A stretch of DNA of 64,000 nt from Agapetus fuscipes (GCA_951799405.1 OX637339.1:310001-374000); one strand, 5' to 3'; positions 51,016-62,015 are shown, counted from the first letter of the stretch. Made by a program: numbers and translations. Notes: generated by a model from the sequence alone, not told the origin.

Positions 51016-51808
51016 AATAAAATATTTATAATTTTACCACCACGGTACTTAGCGCTTTTTTCAATCAACCCTTGAAATAATCCAGCTGAATTCATTTGCA
51101 ACAAAAACACACACACAATTCAATAGAGCCACCCATGAATAATAGAGAGCCTATTATTTGTGTCGGGCTGACCTAGCCGTACTAGTGCTATAGGCATGAA
51201 AACTCGAGCGCGTACTCTGTGTACTAAAAACAATGGAAGCGAAAATTCCATTTTTCCCCTAGCACAGTTTTCATAGAGTCCGATCGATTTTTATACGGGC
51301 CATAAAAATAGCCTTTACTGCGAGTATATAAAATTGAAGAAACTCACTTCAATTACGTAAATAGAAAAATGTATCGAAAACACAACAGCAACCCTACCGA
51401 GCGATGTAGTTTTCATACATTTATTTCTATTTAGACCTTTAAAGGGAGTGTTCTCAATGGGGTAATGTACACAAATTCAGTTAGTCGTTTTTAGTCGTTA
51501 GAGTTTTACAGAAAAATGCATGGAATCTAAAACGCTCTGTAGGTGTGCTGTTTCTGTTTCCATGCATTTTTTTTGTAAACGTTGTGGAGTTTTTTTTATA
51601 TAAGGGGAACTGAACCATCAAGGCTAAAGTGATCGCAGATTTTTTTACGAAATAGCCTCGATTTCAATGATCATTATGCCCCGCTGCAGACTAGCACGCA
51701 TGAATGGCGTTTTTGAGTGACGTCCATGTCATCCAGTGGTGAAACCATGACATGCATAAAATATTAGCATTAAATGTAAATACTTCTGTTGCAAAGAATT
51801 ATTTGTAT
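51016..51808. other. Unrecognised; two hairpin-forming stretches
   Basis: 51503-51525 pairs with 51558-51580 (23-bp arms, about one mismatch). AAATAGAAAAATGTAT near 51360 pairs with ATACATTTATTTCTATTT near 51417. No frame or known family. Confidence 0.45.
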
Positions 51809-52330
51809 TCCTTGATTTACGGGTTGGTAAGAGGCTGACTACTCATACTGTTAAAATTTGTTTACTTTGCCAATGTACACCGCATTTCGCGAATTGGATG
51901 AAGGGTTTATTCCCGTTTGAGATTTTTGGTGTTTACTTGCTCCGGTCAATAGCTCAGTTGGTAGAGTGTTTGCATTCCATGCCGTGAGCTCGGTTTCGAA
52001 TCACGCCGAGGGTTTCAGAAATGATTTCCCGTTTCGGTGTTTACTTCAAACCCCAAAATAAAACACTGGCAAGGTTTACTCAGCCTTCACAAGAAATGAG
52101 TACCAGCCCTCTCGAGAGCTGGGAAACCCCCACTTCAACCAAAGTGGTTGGCGTGAGGCCGGCCCCCTTACCTGTAAAAATACTAATGTTCAACTCGCCA
52201 CATGCGGCAAGAAGTTACACTATGTGTAGCTTAGTTGAGTTGAGCGTTAATTAAGAGCGAACTTGAACGTGTCTGTTTGTGAGCATACATTAATTATAAA
52301 TCTTAAATATTATTATATCTTTGCGACATA
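51809..52330 (+). mobile_element. RTE 3' end split by SINE-C
   Basis: 51809-51940 and about 52253-52330 are the two parts of one sense RTE tail, and SINE-C lies between. Confidence 0.7.
51942..52250 (+). mobile_element. SINE-C inserted in an RTE tail
   Basis: Sense. Head CGGTCAATAGCTCAGTTGG, box B GGTTTCGAATCAC (one insertion), and a complete body. Confidence 0.8.
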
Positions 52331-52689
52331 GTGCGAAAATGGCATTCAAGAATGACCGTCTACTCGGGTGCTTTGGAGAGCTATAGAAAATGAGAGAGCG
52401 TGTCGGCATTTAAAATAAATGTCACTTTTTAAATTAAAAGTCATTTTTTTAAGTTTATCTCGGATCTCGTACCGGGTGGGATAACGCGAATGTGGGTCAC
52501 AGATCCTATCAGCTTAAGTGATTAAAAATTGTGAGGGCACATTTTTGAAAAATTACCATTTTTCAGTCATGAGGCTGACCACCTACACGGTACAAATGTA
52601 AACATTTGGTCAATGCTTTCTGTTTCAGGGAGAGAGAGCTTTGATTTTAAAATGTTTATTAGCGGTGCTGGTTTTATTTTTTAACAAAT
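52331..52689. other. Mostly unrecognised; RTE scrap
   Basis: 52565-52650 retains GAGGCTGACCACCTACAC and a CTGTTTCAGGG block of a decayed sense RTE tail. Confidence 0.45.
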
Positions 52690-53205
52690 AGGATATATGC
52701 ACATCAGACTCGTAAATTTAAGGTTGTGGGCTCGAATCCCGGCGGAGCACAAAAAATATCCCATTTATATTTTCAAATATGGTCTTTGCTGGAATGAAAA
52801 AAATCATCCATTCAGCCTTAGAGCATCTGGGTCTTGCTTGAGAATTGACACTTTGTAGCGACGACCAAGCGCGTAAAAAGTCCGGTCGATAGCTCAATTG
52901 GTAGAATGCTTGTATTCTATGCCAAGAGCTCGATCGAGTTCGATCCCCACCGAGGGTGTCAGAAATGATTTCCCATTTCGGTCTTCATTTCAAACACAAA
53001 ATAAATACACGCAAGGTGTACTCAGCCTTCACAAAAAATGAGAAGTAACTGTCTCGGGAGATGGAAAACCCCCACTTTTACTGATAGTGATTGGCGAGAG
53101 GCCGGCCTCCTTACCCGTAAAAATACAAATATCCGAATCGACAAATATGCGACTCCTTCGGAGATAACGCTGTCAATAAGGCATTCTATTTGTGTAGTTT
53201 AGCTT
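52690..53205 (+). mobile_element. Composite SINE B-C
   Basis: Sense SINE-B from just before box B (GGCTCGAATCCCGGCGG) to AGCGACGACCAAGCGCG, then directly TCCGGTCGATAGCTCAATTG and the whole SINE-C. Same joint as the three antisense dimers. Confidence 0.8.
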
Positions 53206-53211
53206 CAAACT

Positions 53212-53465
53212 TCTTTCCTTGACTTATAGGTTGGTGTGAATGAGGCTGACCACCCATACTGTAAAAAGATGGTTGGTCATCCCTGTTTCAGAGAAGATCG
53301 GCAAGAATTGCAGGGACTATGTTCATTTGAGGTTTGGGTTTTAAGTTGTAAGTACACATGCAGCATGTGTAAACGTAAAATTATACGTTTCCGCTTGTGG
53401 GAATGCATTTAATATGAATCTCAAATGATGTATATCTTTGCAACTCAGATTTAGATGAGATTAAA
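53212..53465 (+). repeat. RTE 3'-end copy
   Basis: Sense, complete, short tail. Confidence 0.85.
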
Positions 53466-53546
53466 CCTATCTACAATGAAAAGCATTGTTTTTACAATTT
53501 TAGTTAGGTTTTTTAATAGAATACAATATACTCTCAAGAAATTGGA

Positions 53547-53868
53547 CCGGTCCGTAGTCCGTAGTGGCAACACTTCGGACTCGTAAATGGAAGGTTGTGG
53601 ATTCGGATCCCGGCGGAGCACAAAAATATACCATTTATATTTCGAATGTGCTCTTCGCTGGGTTGAAAAATTCATAAACCTTTACCAATGACCGGTCACC
53701 AAAGGTCCATCCAGCCTTACAGCAACTGGGTCTTGCTTGAGTATTGGCGCTTTGTAGCGACGACCAAGCTCGTTCACCTCTGCGGCACTACAACAAGTGT
53801 CATAGACCACTAGAGTCTTTAGAATCTAGGGAGTCTCCCGCACAGGATTTCTTAAAAAAAAAAAAAAA
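53547..53868 (+). mobile_element. SINE-B fused to the LINE-D poly(A) tail
   Basis: Sense SINE-B from GGACCGGTCCGTAGTCC, with an intact head (GGATTCGGATCC as box B), up to GACGACCAAGCTCGT. It continues with CACCTCTGCGGCACTACAAC and ends in a 15-A run, matching the LINE-D 3' end at 38637-38712. This is a SINE with a borrowed LINE 3' end, which would let the LINE machinery recognise it. Confidence 0.75.
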
Positions 53869-54289
53869 ATCTCAAGAAAAAAAAAATGCCTTTTATAATA
53901 GGATTAAGGTTTTAAAGAGCCGAGCTTTAGAATTATTCTATTTTACCTCCGACGTAAGCCTGCGACACACAAAGTCATTCCGAATTATTTAGGCTTAAAA
54001 GCTCTGCCTTCAAAATGGAGACATATTTTTGCGTAGACTTGAAAAAGTTGGAGACATTTTAAAAGATTTACAAAATTAACGCGTTTCTTATATCCATTCT
54101 TCAATCCATAGTCCAAGTTACAAAGGTATTGTTATTAGTTGTTTGGCTTCATTTTAATAAAACTTCGATTATACATATCGACGGTTAACAGGCAGTGGTA
54201 AGCCGCACACCAACATATAAGTCAAGGAACCCAACTTACATATAAGTCAAGGAAAACCAGTAAGTAAAAAAACAGACAAACAATCATAC
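53869..54289. other. No feature recognised
   Basis: A short direct repeat (CATATAAGTCAAGGAA) at 54208 and 54239 is a doubled RTE-tail edge. The rest is unassigned. Confidence 0.4.
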
Positions 54290-54500
54290 GTTCATAATAA
54301 CACATCGAAATTCAAGGCTCGTATTAAACGCATGCTCACAAGCAGAAACGTGTAAGTTCACGCTTACACATGCTGCATGTTTACTTACAAAATAAAAATA
54401 AAACCTCACGTGAACACAAACCTTGCAAATACTGCCGCCGTTCCCTGAAACGGGGGTGGCATTCGCAAATGCGCAAAGTTTTTACAGAATGACCGAGAAA
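54290..54500 (-). repeat. RTE 3'-end copy
   Basis: Antisense, diverged. Confidence 0.7.
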
Positions 54501-54514
54501 AGTATGAAGTGATC

Positions 54515-54690
54515 AGATTGAGGAGATTGTGAAAGAATGGAAAATACAAAGTGAGCGTAAAAGGAGAAAATGCATGAAAGAGGTATGTTGGAAAGGAAGA
54601 AACAGAGGCAGCTCTGCAGAGGCTCTGGCCACCCCTAGTGGAATGGTGACAGAGCTACAGATACAGGGGGCAGCCTCATACCAACCTATT
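54515..54690 (+). pseudogene. RTE-like ORF2 terminus and 3' segment
   Basis: A frame reads IVKEWKIQSERKRRKCMKE, the end of the RTE ORF, followed by GCAGAGGCTCTGGCCACCCC. Confidence 0.65.
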
Positions 54691-54699
54691 AGTCAAGGA

Positions 54700-55146
54700 T
54701 CATGTATCTAATTTAGACAACTTAGATTATAGTATAGGAATTTTCCAATCATGGAAGAGGTAATTTGATTTTTTTTATGCTTCACTTAGAATCGACCCCA
54801 CGGCGTTATTCACGCAAAAATATGTAACTCTGACCAAATAAACCACACAAATATTAATATCAAACGATGTTTACATCCAACATATTAGCGTATTTATGGC
54901 ATATTCGATAAATTCATGACGTCACTGCGCCTCCGGGCCGCCCCAACTTGTATGTTCCGACTTGGACATGAGTGATGGCGGTTGCGAGGTATTTACGTAC
55001 AAGGCATTTAAAGTTCCCTGCCACCCAAATAACTAAGCTTAACATGGGCCGTAACCTGGCCGTACCTGGCGATACGGCCAAAACATTTATAGCTCGCCCC
55101 CCAGTGCTTGTTTGGCATACCTAACATATTTTTTAAATATGAGTAT
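54700..55146. other. No feature recognised
   Basis: CCCCAGTGCTTGTTTGGCAT at 55101-55120 is also found near MITE-G copies (9720, 61351). Nothing else seen. Confidence 0.4.
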
Positions 55147-55332
55147 TTCTTGGCTTATAGGTTGGTATAAGGCTGACCACCCATCCTGTAAAAAATGGTT
55201 CACTTTACCAATGGCACCACTGTTTCAGGGAAGGTCGGCAGGAGTTGCAGGGTGTATGTTCATTTGAGATCCGGGTTTTTATATTGCAGGACTACATGTG
55301 GCATGTTTAAGCGCGAACTTAAACATGTCTAC
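55147..55332 (+). repeat. RTE 3'-end copy, truncated
   Basis: Sense; it breaks off after GCGCGAACTTAAACATGTC. Confidence 0.8.
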
Positions 55333-55339
55333 AGCAGTA

Positions 55340-55590
55340 GACTTCATACATTTTGTTATATTTAATCGGGGAGTGTACACGCGATGTTTCACACTAGTAG
55401 TCGTGAACCCTGTCAAGTGTCAACATGACACTACGAGCGCAGTGACGTCACTTGTGGCTGTTGCACCGTGTAGTACTGGCAGAGCTTAAAGCGTGTACGG
55501 GAGGGGAGGGCGGGGAGCAGGGGGAGCCAAGGCTGGATATAAATACGGACCATCCAAAGGCCAGTAGACACGTAATAGTATCATGCCTAT
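55340..55590 (+). promoter_or_regulatory. Promoter-like unique segment (CRE, G-rich box, TATA)
   Basis: A non-repetitive island between RTE copies. It has TGACGTCA (55442-55449), a G-rich run GGGAGGGGAGGGCGGGG (55499-55515) and GGATATAAATACGG (TATA, about 55535-55548). An initiation site would fall near 55565-55575. No exon can be assigned downstream before the next repeat at 55600. It could be a host promoter or the edge of an unknown LTR. Confidence 0.4.
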
Positions 55591-55599
55591 CTATAATCT

Positions 55600-56150
55600 A
55601 TAATCTCAATTCTAATCTAATCTAATCTAACTTGCAAGTAATTATGTAACATTAAAGATTCGCATTACATGCATTCTCACAAGCAGACACGTATAAGGTA
55701 GCGCTTAAACATGCCGCATGTGGACCTACAGTATATAAACCTTAATTTCAAATGAGCATACACCCTGCAACTCCTGCCGACCTTCCCTGAAACAGGGGTG
55801 ACATTGGCAAAGTGAACCATTTTCTACAGCATGGGTGGTCAGCCGCATACCAACCTATAAGTCAAGTAACATACACAACAAATTACATTTTTAATGCCAA
55901 CAAATTATAACATGTATGGACATCAAAACTAACAGAAAACAAATTCTTATTTATAAAACCCTAGCCACCAACATCACAGATCAACCGCCACATCTTTCTG
56001 TCCCACACTTCTTTCATTTCTTTCAGAGTCATAACCTTCTTCATAGAGGCTCTCCTTTTATTATGACCCTGGATATTCCATTCATTCGCAATTTCGGAAA
56101 TTTGGTCCATCCATACCTTTCTCAGTCTTCCTCTACCACGACATCCATAA
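55600..56150 (-). mobile_element. RTE 3' end with ORF terminus
   Basis: Antisense tail 55600-55870, 3' UTR to about 55965, then the ORF end (frame with KVWMDQISEIANEWNIQGHN). Same layout as 1-676, and the clearest second proof that the common repeat is an RTE tail. Confidence 0.8.
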
Positions 56151-56154
56151 GTGA

Positions 56155-56360
56155 AGCAAAGTGAACCACTTTTTACAGTATGGGTGGTCAGCATCATACC
56201 AACCTTTAAGTCAAGGAATGCAAATAATAAATAGAATTTGGGTACATAAAAAATTGAGCTTTAAAAATAAATCTATAAAAAAAAGGTAACAAAAAATATA
56301 ACATAAAATTATTACAACATTGCAGATTAGCCACCATTTTCTTTTTGTGATGTGATGCTT
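56155..56360 (-). mobile_element. RTE 3' end, second copy
   Basis: Antisense tail start 56155-56218, 3' UTR, and an ORF-end complement near 56325-56360 (GCAGATTAGCCACCATTTTC). Confidence 0.6.
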
Positions 56361-56578
56361 GTAAAACACGGCCGGGTTGCCTGGGTTAAGGTAAGCTAAT
56401 ATTTTATTATTGCTTGCTAAGGGTCCTAATAAAATTATGAATCTGATAAACTGAATCATCTAAGAGAAGTATAAGAATAAAGGCAGATGCTATTTAGAGG
56501 TTCTGGCCACCTCTAGTAGAACGGTGAGAACATACCAGTAACAGAAATATACCGAAACTTTTGCATGAGAAATTATCG

Positions 56579-56830
56579 CTGTTGAAAGCGCCAATTCTCA
56601 GGCAAGACCCAGTTGTTGTAAGGTTGGATGGACCTTTCAGTGACCGGTCTTTGATAAAGGTTTATGAATTTTTCAACCCAGCGAAGAGCAAATTTGAAAA
56701 TATAAATGGTATACTTCTTTTGCTCCGCCGGGATTCGAATCCACAACCTTCCATTTACGAGTCCGAAGTGTTGCCACTGGACTACGGACCGGTTCAAGAA
56801 ATGCCAACAACACCAGATGATGCCAGTTCC
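56579..56830 (-). mobile_element. SINE-B with 5S-like end upstream
   Basis: Antisense SINE-B (56579-56793). On the minus strand it is preceded by GGTGTTGTTGGCATTTCTTG, which matches the 5S 3' end and spacer seen at 46894-46920. A second instance of the 5S-tRNA linkage. Confidence 0.65.
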
Positions 56831-56910
56831 CTTAACCGTAAAAATAAATAGGTCCCGAATCGACACGTGTGACCCTTTCGGGATAACGTGGTCAAGAAGA
56901 TACTCTCCCA
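56831..56910 (+). repeat. SINE-C fragment
   Basis: CCGTAAAAATAAATAGGTCCC to GGATAACGTGGTCAAGAAG, sense. Confidence 0.65.
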
Positions 56911-57118
56911 CCACCTCCCACCCAGTTCATACAACTCATGCGGAATTGCTTTACTCGGTGAACAACATTACAATTTTTTTTCAAGTGGCTGAGGGCCTTC
57001 CCGATGAAGTTCATCAGCTAGTGTAACTCTATTCGTGACAAAGAAAAGAAAGTCCTCCAGATCAGAGGCTATTGCATGACTCTAAGGACCCCCCCCCCTA
57101 GAATTTCGATGTACGCAA

Positions 57119-57380
57119 CTCTAATCTAATCTAATCTAATCTAAGCTGCAAAGATATATATCATTTAAGATTTATACTAAATGCATTCCCACAGGCAGAT
57201 ATGTATAATTTCGCGCTAACACATGCCGCATGTGGACCTACAATATAAAAACCCAATCTCAAATGAACATAAGCCTTGCAACTCTTGCCGTCCTTCCCTG
57301 AAACAGGGGTGACATTGGCAAAGTGAACCAATTTTTATATTATGGGTGGTCAGCCGCATAACAACCTATAAGTCAAGGAA
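57119..57380 (-). repeat. RTE 3'-end copy
   Basis: Antisense, complete, with four tail units at the left. Nearly the same sequence as 2441-2702. Confidence 0.85.
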
Positions 57381-57469
57381 CATACATGACAAATTACATT
57401 TTTTAAAATCAAAGAATAAAAATAACAATTAGCTACACAAACAACTAACATTTAATTAACATTAACAAA

Positions 57470-57955
57470 CAACTAAGCTACACATACACTGTATAGTGTA
57501 ACTTCTTGCCGCGTTATCCCCGAAGGGGTCGCATGTGGCGCTTCGGGACCTACTTATTCTTATAGGTAAGGGAACTGGCCTTACACCAACCACTTTCAGT
57601 TAAAGTGGGGGTTTCCCATCTCCCGGGGGGGCTGGTTCTCATTTCTTGTGATGGCTGAGTACACCTTTGAGATCGAACCCTTGCTCTCGGCATGGAATGC
57701 AAGCATTCTACCTATTGAGCTATCGTCTTTTGTACGAGCTAGATCGTCGTCGCTACAAAGTGCCAATTCTCAAGCAAGACCCAGTTGCTGTAAGGACCTT
57801 TGGTGACCGGTCATTGGTAAAGGTTTTTCAACCCAGCGAAGAGCAAATTTTAAAACATAAGTTGTACATTTTTTGAGCTCCACCGCGAATCGAACCCACA
57901 ACCTTCCCATTTAGAGTACGAAGTGTTACCACTGAACTACGGACCGGAATGTTAC
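57470..57955 (-). mobile_element. Composite SINE B-C
   Basis: Antisense dimer: SINE-C 57470-57725 and SINE-B 57735-57955, with the recurrent joint (GAGCTATCGTC / TGTACGAGCTAGATCG). Confidence 0.75.
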
Positions 57956-58335
57956 TGAAGCTAATGTGCCTGACGGGAAAGCCTCCCTGACGGGTATTTC
58001 GCGATATATGTGCAGCTTGGTTACGATAGACGGCTGTCTACTTGAAGCAAAAAAAAGACCATTCTACAGACAATATTTCTAAATAGTTTTAAAGAGCCTT
58101 GTGGAAAGGCCAACCTCTAGGAAGCCGTACAGTGGCGTAGCATTGGTTGCAGTCAACATAAATAACACCAGTAAGCATTGTAGTAGGTGTACATGATATT
58201 GTAGAATAAGCCGCGAGCTGGTGGCTTTTATGACTGGACATTTCTGCTTCACTCGTTGCTTCGGTCAAGGACACAAAGGAAATAATTTCGTAGCAAGATC
58301 CGTATTTTTTCAGCTGTTTTATATTCAAATTTTCA
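57956..58335. other. No feature recognised
   Basis: No motif in the 108-codon minus frame (58089-58415), part of which is RTE tail. Confidence 0.4.
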
Positions 58336-58339
58336 CATC

Positions 58340-58655
58340 TATAATCTAAGTTGCAAGGATATATATAAACATTTAAAGCTCTCAAATGCATGCCCACAAA
58401 CAAACACGTGTACATAGTTTGCGCTTACAAATGCTGAATGTGTACTTGCAAATTAAAATCCAAACCTCAAATCAACATAGCCCTAAAACTTTTTCCGACC
58501 TTCCCTGACACAGGGGGGACATTGGCAAAATGAAAAAAAAATTACAGTATGGGTGGTCAGCCTCATACCAACCTATAAGTCAAGGAATACAAATAATTAG
58601 TAACATTGAAGTATAAAAAAAGAACAAAACCTTAAAAATAAATCTATTCAAATTA
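58340..58655 (-). repeat. RTE 3' end with part of the 3' UTR
   Basis: Antisense tail 58340-58590 followed by UTR-type sequence (AAATAAATCTATTC). Confidence 0.8.
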
Positions 58656-58660
58656 GTCAA

Positions 58661-58925
58661 GGAATGTTGTTACTATTGTAAATACGATATTGTGAGTATT
58701 TACTCGAATATACTAAATAGAATATTCTGGCAAGGTCTCGCATGAGCCAGACCCCGATGTTTTCGAGAATAAATCTTATTCTCGCCTTTAAATAGAGACC
58801 GAGATGCTCTGCACGGAGTCTTGTATCTAAGCCGTCGAGCAAAACAGTTCAAAAAACCACTCTGTGTACGAACCGTATGTAAAATGAATTGTGCAAAATA
58901 AATAACCGCATAAGTGTACATTAAT
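58661..58925 (+). repeat. LTR-M-like segment
   Basis: GAATATTCTGGCAAGGTCTC, TTTAAATAGAGACCGAG (TATA-like), then AGTCTTGTATCTAAGCCGTC, as at 31909. A solo LTR is likely, ends uncertain. Confidence 0.45.
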
Positions 58926-59109
58926 ACGTAATCTCACCTGTCGTATGGACATTAATGGCACCCTCGATAATCCGCCATCATTCTGCCCACACATAAAAGT
59001 CCGACGTAGCTTAATGAGCTTGTAAACCAGATAAGTGCGACATCACACGGCCGGGAGGGTGACCAGCAGAGCCTGCTAAGCGGGACACTGTTACGTGCCG
59101 TAATTATTC

Positions 59110-59175
59110 TTATCGTTAAAGGCGACGTAATCGTAAGGTCGTGGGTTCGATTCCCAGAGGGGCACAACAAATTTG
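59110..59175 (+). repeat. tRNA-like SINE fragment
   Basis: GTCGTGGGTTCGATTCCCAG is a strong box B; the upstream half is short. A related piece is at 59545-59620. Confidence 0.5.
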
Positions 59176-59284
59176 TCGTTTATCATTGGCTTGCCCTGTC
59201 CAAAAGTAAACTATCTTTACTCGTAATCTTTAATCTACAAAATATTAAATTTAAGATTTATAATTACATGCACTCCTGGTCTGG

Positions 59285-59540
59285 TTCCTTGACTTATAGG
59301 TTGGTATGCGGCTGACCACCCATGCTGTAAAAATGGTTCACTTTGCCAATGTCACCCCTGTTTCAGGGAAAGACGGCAAGAGTTTCAAGGGGTGTGTCCA
59401 TTTGAGATTTGGTGTTTATGTTGTAGGTCCACATGCGCCATGTGTGAGCGCGAAATTATGCGTGTCTGCTTGTGGGAATGCATTTAATATGAATCTCAAA
59501 TGATACATACATTTGCAACTTATATGAAGATTAAGATTGA
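59285..59540 (+). repeat. RTE 3'-end copy
   Basis: Sense, complete. Confidence 0.85.
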
Positions 59541-59544
59541 GTTG

Positions 59545-59620
59545 AGGGCCACGTAATCGTCAGGTTGTGGGTTCGATTCCCAGAGGAGCACAACAAATTT
59601 GTCATTTAATTTTTGTTTGT
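59545..59620 (+). repeat. tRNA-like SINE fragment
   Basis: GGTTGTGGGTTCGATTCCCAG followed by AGCACAACAAATTTGTCATT, as at 59110. Confidence 0.5.
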
Positions 59621-59659
59621 GAGGCTCGGTAAACCTCTTTCACCGGTCCGAAAATATAC

Positions 59660-59795
59660 TATGTACAATCTTAATTGCACAGATACATTACATTTAAGAT
59701 ACACATTACATGTATTCCCATAAGCAGATACGTATAAGTTCACGCTTACAAATGCCGCACATAAAACCCCAATCTCAATTGAACATAATACCTGA
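59660..59795 (-). repeat. RTE 3'-end fragment
   Basis: Antisense tail half. Confidence 0.7.
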
Positions 59796-59815
59796 AACGT
59801 TTTTTTTTTAAGGAA

Positions 59816-60002
59816 TCGGTGTCATAGCCGCGGGGATCAAGTCGGGTTATTTGGAACCGGATAACGTTGGTTCGAATCTCGTGACGATAACTTCGACCCT
59901 GGTTTAACAGATGCCGTTGCATGCACACAAGCTTCTGCTTTCGCATGAAGACAACTTGCCAGGCAAAAAAGGTTGGTGGATTGCATTCCTTCCCACAAAT
60001 CC
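59816..60002 (+). mobile_element. SINE-L
   Basis: Sense. Head ATAGCCGCGGGGATCAAGTC with box B TTGGTTCGAATC; body CTTTCGCATGAAGACAAC and GGTTGGTGGATTGCATTCC. Confidence 0.75.
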
Positions 60003-60095
60003 ACTTTTAAAAAAACAACCTGTGCGGGAGGCTCCCCAATTCTTGAAAGTCATGGGGGTCTATGTCACCCTAGAACGGTGCCGCAGAGATGTTGC
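60003..60095 (-). repeat. LINE-D 3' tail
   Basis: Complement of the poly(A)-ended tail: T-run, then CCTGTGCGGGAGGCTCCCC. Confidence 0.6.
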
Positions 60096-60179
60096 TTAAG
60101 TTATTGTTTCTGTCGTGAGGCTGATTTTGAATAAAACCGGGTTGAAATAACCACCCATACTGTAAAAAAAGGTTCACTG

Positions 60180-60680
60180 GTTTTTTCAAATAGATTTGTG
60201 AAGAGGAATGTAATTCACCAACATATTCTGTCTGACCAGAAACAGGCATTAATATCATCAATGAATAATTCATTTTTATAAATAATTATAAAAAATTATA
60301 AAAAACACAGAGTTTTATTTTCACAAATTGAGTTTTTATTTCCACCTCAAGTACTTTAATAAGTCGAAAGTAGGTACTTGAGGTGGAAATAAAAACTCAA
60401 TTTGTGAAAATAAAACTCTGTGTTTTTTATAATTTTTTATAATTATTTATAAAAATGAATTTTCACTGTGTGAATACACAAACTTTAAAAAGTCTAATAA
60501 TTCATTATTGTTTATTTTAATGAATTTTTAATTAATAATTACCCAATAACATATGTTGAACCAGGGTCAAAGTTAATGTCAAATGACCCAGGCGGGGATC
60601 GAACCAACGTAGTTCCATTCCAAACACGCTAGAAAGATCAGCCCACTTGGCCCGCTCGGCGATAACACCGACTTTGCCAA
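60180..60680 (-). mobile_element. SINE-L split by a palindromic insertion
   Basis: Head and body at 60507-60680 (box B complement GGGGATCGAACCAACG) and the 3' part at 60180-60263 (TTTGTGAAGAGGAATG). The gap corresponds to the continuous stretch in the copy at 45035. Confidence 0.7.
60275..60495. mobile_element. Palindromic insertion, head-to-head ribozyme-family tails
   Basis: Flanked by AATAATTCATT at 60264-60274 and 60496-60506 (11-bp duplication). Arms 60267-60354 and 60374-60461 are exact inverse complements (88 bp) around a 19-nt loop. The arms contain the family tail GTGAAAATAAAACTC. The loop keeps only GTCGAAAGTAG of the ribozyme core. Confidence 0.75.
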
Positions 60681-60844
60681 TGTCTCCCTTATTTAAGAGC
60701 AGGTTGGCAAGACTTGCAGTGACCGAAACGTCGTTGACTGAAAAGTCGTATGGACAAAGCGGTGTAACTGAATTGTCTATGATGGATGTGTCAGTTGACG
60801 AAGTATCTGCAGCCGAGTTTTCGATGAACAAAAATTCGACTGCT

Positions 60845-60970
60845 GAGAGTGGTTGGTGTGAGGCCGGCCCCCTTACCCGTAAAAATAAATGGGTCCCAAA
60901 TCGCACATGCGACCTCTTGGAAGGTAACGCAGGCAAGAAGTTACACAATATGTGTAGCTTAGATGTGTGT
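60845..60970 (+). repeat. SINE-C 3' fragment
   Basis: Sense, from GAGTGGTTGGTGTGAGGCC to TGTGTAGCTTAGATG. Confidence 0.7.
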
Positions 60971-61367
60971 TTTTTTTATTTGCGTTGATTAAAATTGATA
61001 CAACACAACCTATAAAAAGAAACCTTCGGTTTTAATTAATCCAAGTTAGTTTCGGTTTCAGCTAAGTTCTAAGTTTTACTAATTGCCCTCAGTAGACCCC
61101 TCTGACACGTCCAACTTTTGCGTGGCATGAGACTAACTACCATTGCGGTAAATATACATAAACTTTCTCATTATTATTGTAAAGTTAGACACACACGTGG
61201 AGAAACTTTTCAAATCTAGGAGTATCATGACTCTTGAGGTACACAAAATACATTTTAACTTACTCTAAATAGTCGTGGGATAGTGGTTATTGTCTCAGAC
61301 TAATTATCAAAAAGTATACGTTGTAAATGATCTTTATTATTTCGTCCCCACAGTGCTTGTTTGGCTT
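60971..61367. other. No feature recognised
   Basis: No repeat or frame noted. Confidence 0.4.
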
Positions 61368-61610
61368 ATCTATCATTTGATTTAGAGATGACTTTTAAAT
61401 GCAACTGTTTTAAGAATCAAATTCTACACAATTTGAGCTAAAAAAAATTAAAAACACGACAATGTGAGAGTTGTGTTAAATATTTTTAAAATCAATTTCC
61501 AGTTTTCATAAACCACATTGGTCCAGTACATATACAAATATTGGTCAAGTGAAATTACCTCTGATAGACATAAGACAAATAAGCGCTAATCGGAAGGTTA
61601 GTTGTCCTTT
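61368..61610 (-). repeat. MITE-G-like copy
   Basis: Resembles 10022-10240 closely (ATTCTACACAATTTGAGC, CGACAATGTGAGAG) and MITE-G inverted. Confidence 0.5.
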
Positions 61611-61739
61611 TTTTGGATAATTTTTGGAATTCTAAGATTTGTGAGTCTTTTTTGAAGTCAGTCACAAAGGCCTAACCGAATTGTTTAAACAAGAGCTGAC
61701 TGACTCATAACAATCGAGCTACTCGTAGCAAAGGGCTCT

Positions 61740-61945
61740 TGAGTTGTTTATAAGGTGTCAAAGAAATAAGAAATGATTTCCTGTTTCGGTGTTAATTTTA
61801 AACATTAAATCATAGAAGCAGCAAGGTTACTCAGCCTTAATAAGAAATGAGACCCTGCTCCCTCATGAACAGGGAAACCAACACTTCAATTATCGTGAAG
61901 CGGTCCCTTTAACTGCGAAAATAAATAAGTTCTACCCGCCACAAA
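61740..61945 (+). repeat. Diverged SINE-C without head
   Basis: GAAATGATTTCCTGTTTCGG and TACTCAGCCTTAATAAGAAA keep the SINE-C order. Confidence 0.6.
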
Positions 61946-62015
61946 TCAATAAAACAAAAATAATCATTTTCATGGTTAATGATAAAATAAATTGACATCG
62001 ATTACTGATAACTTA

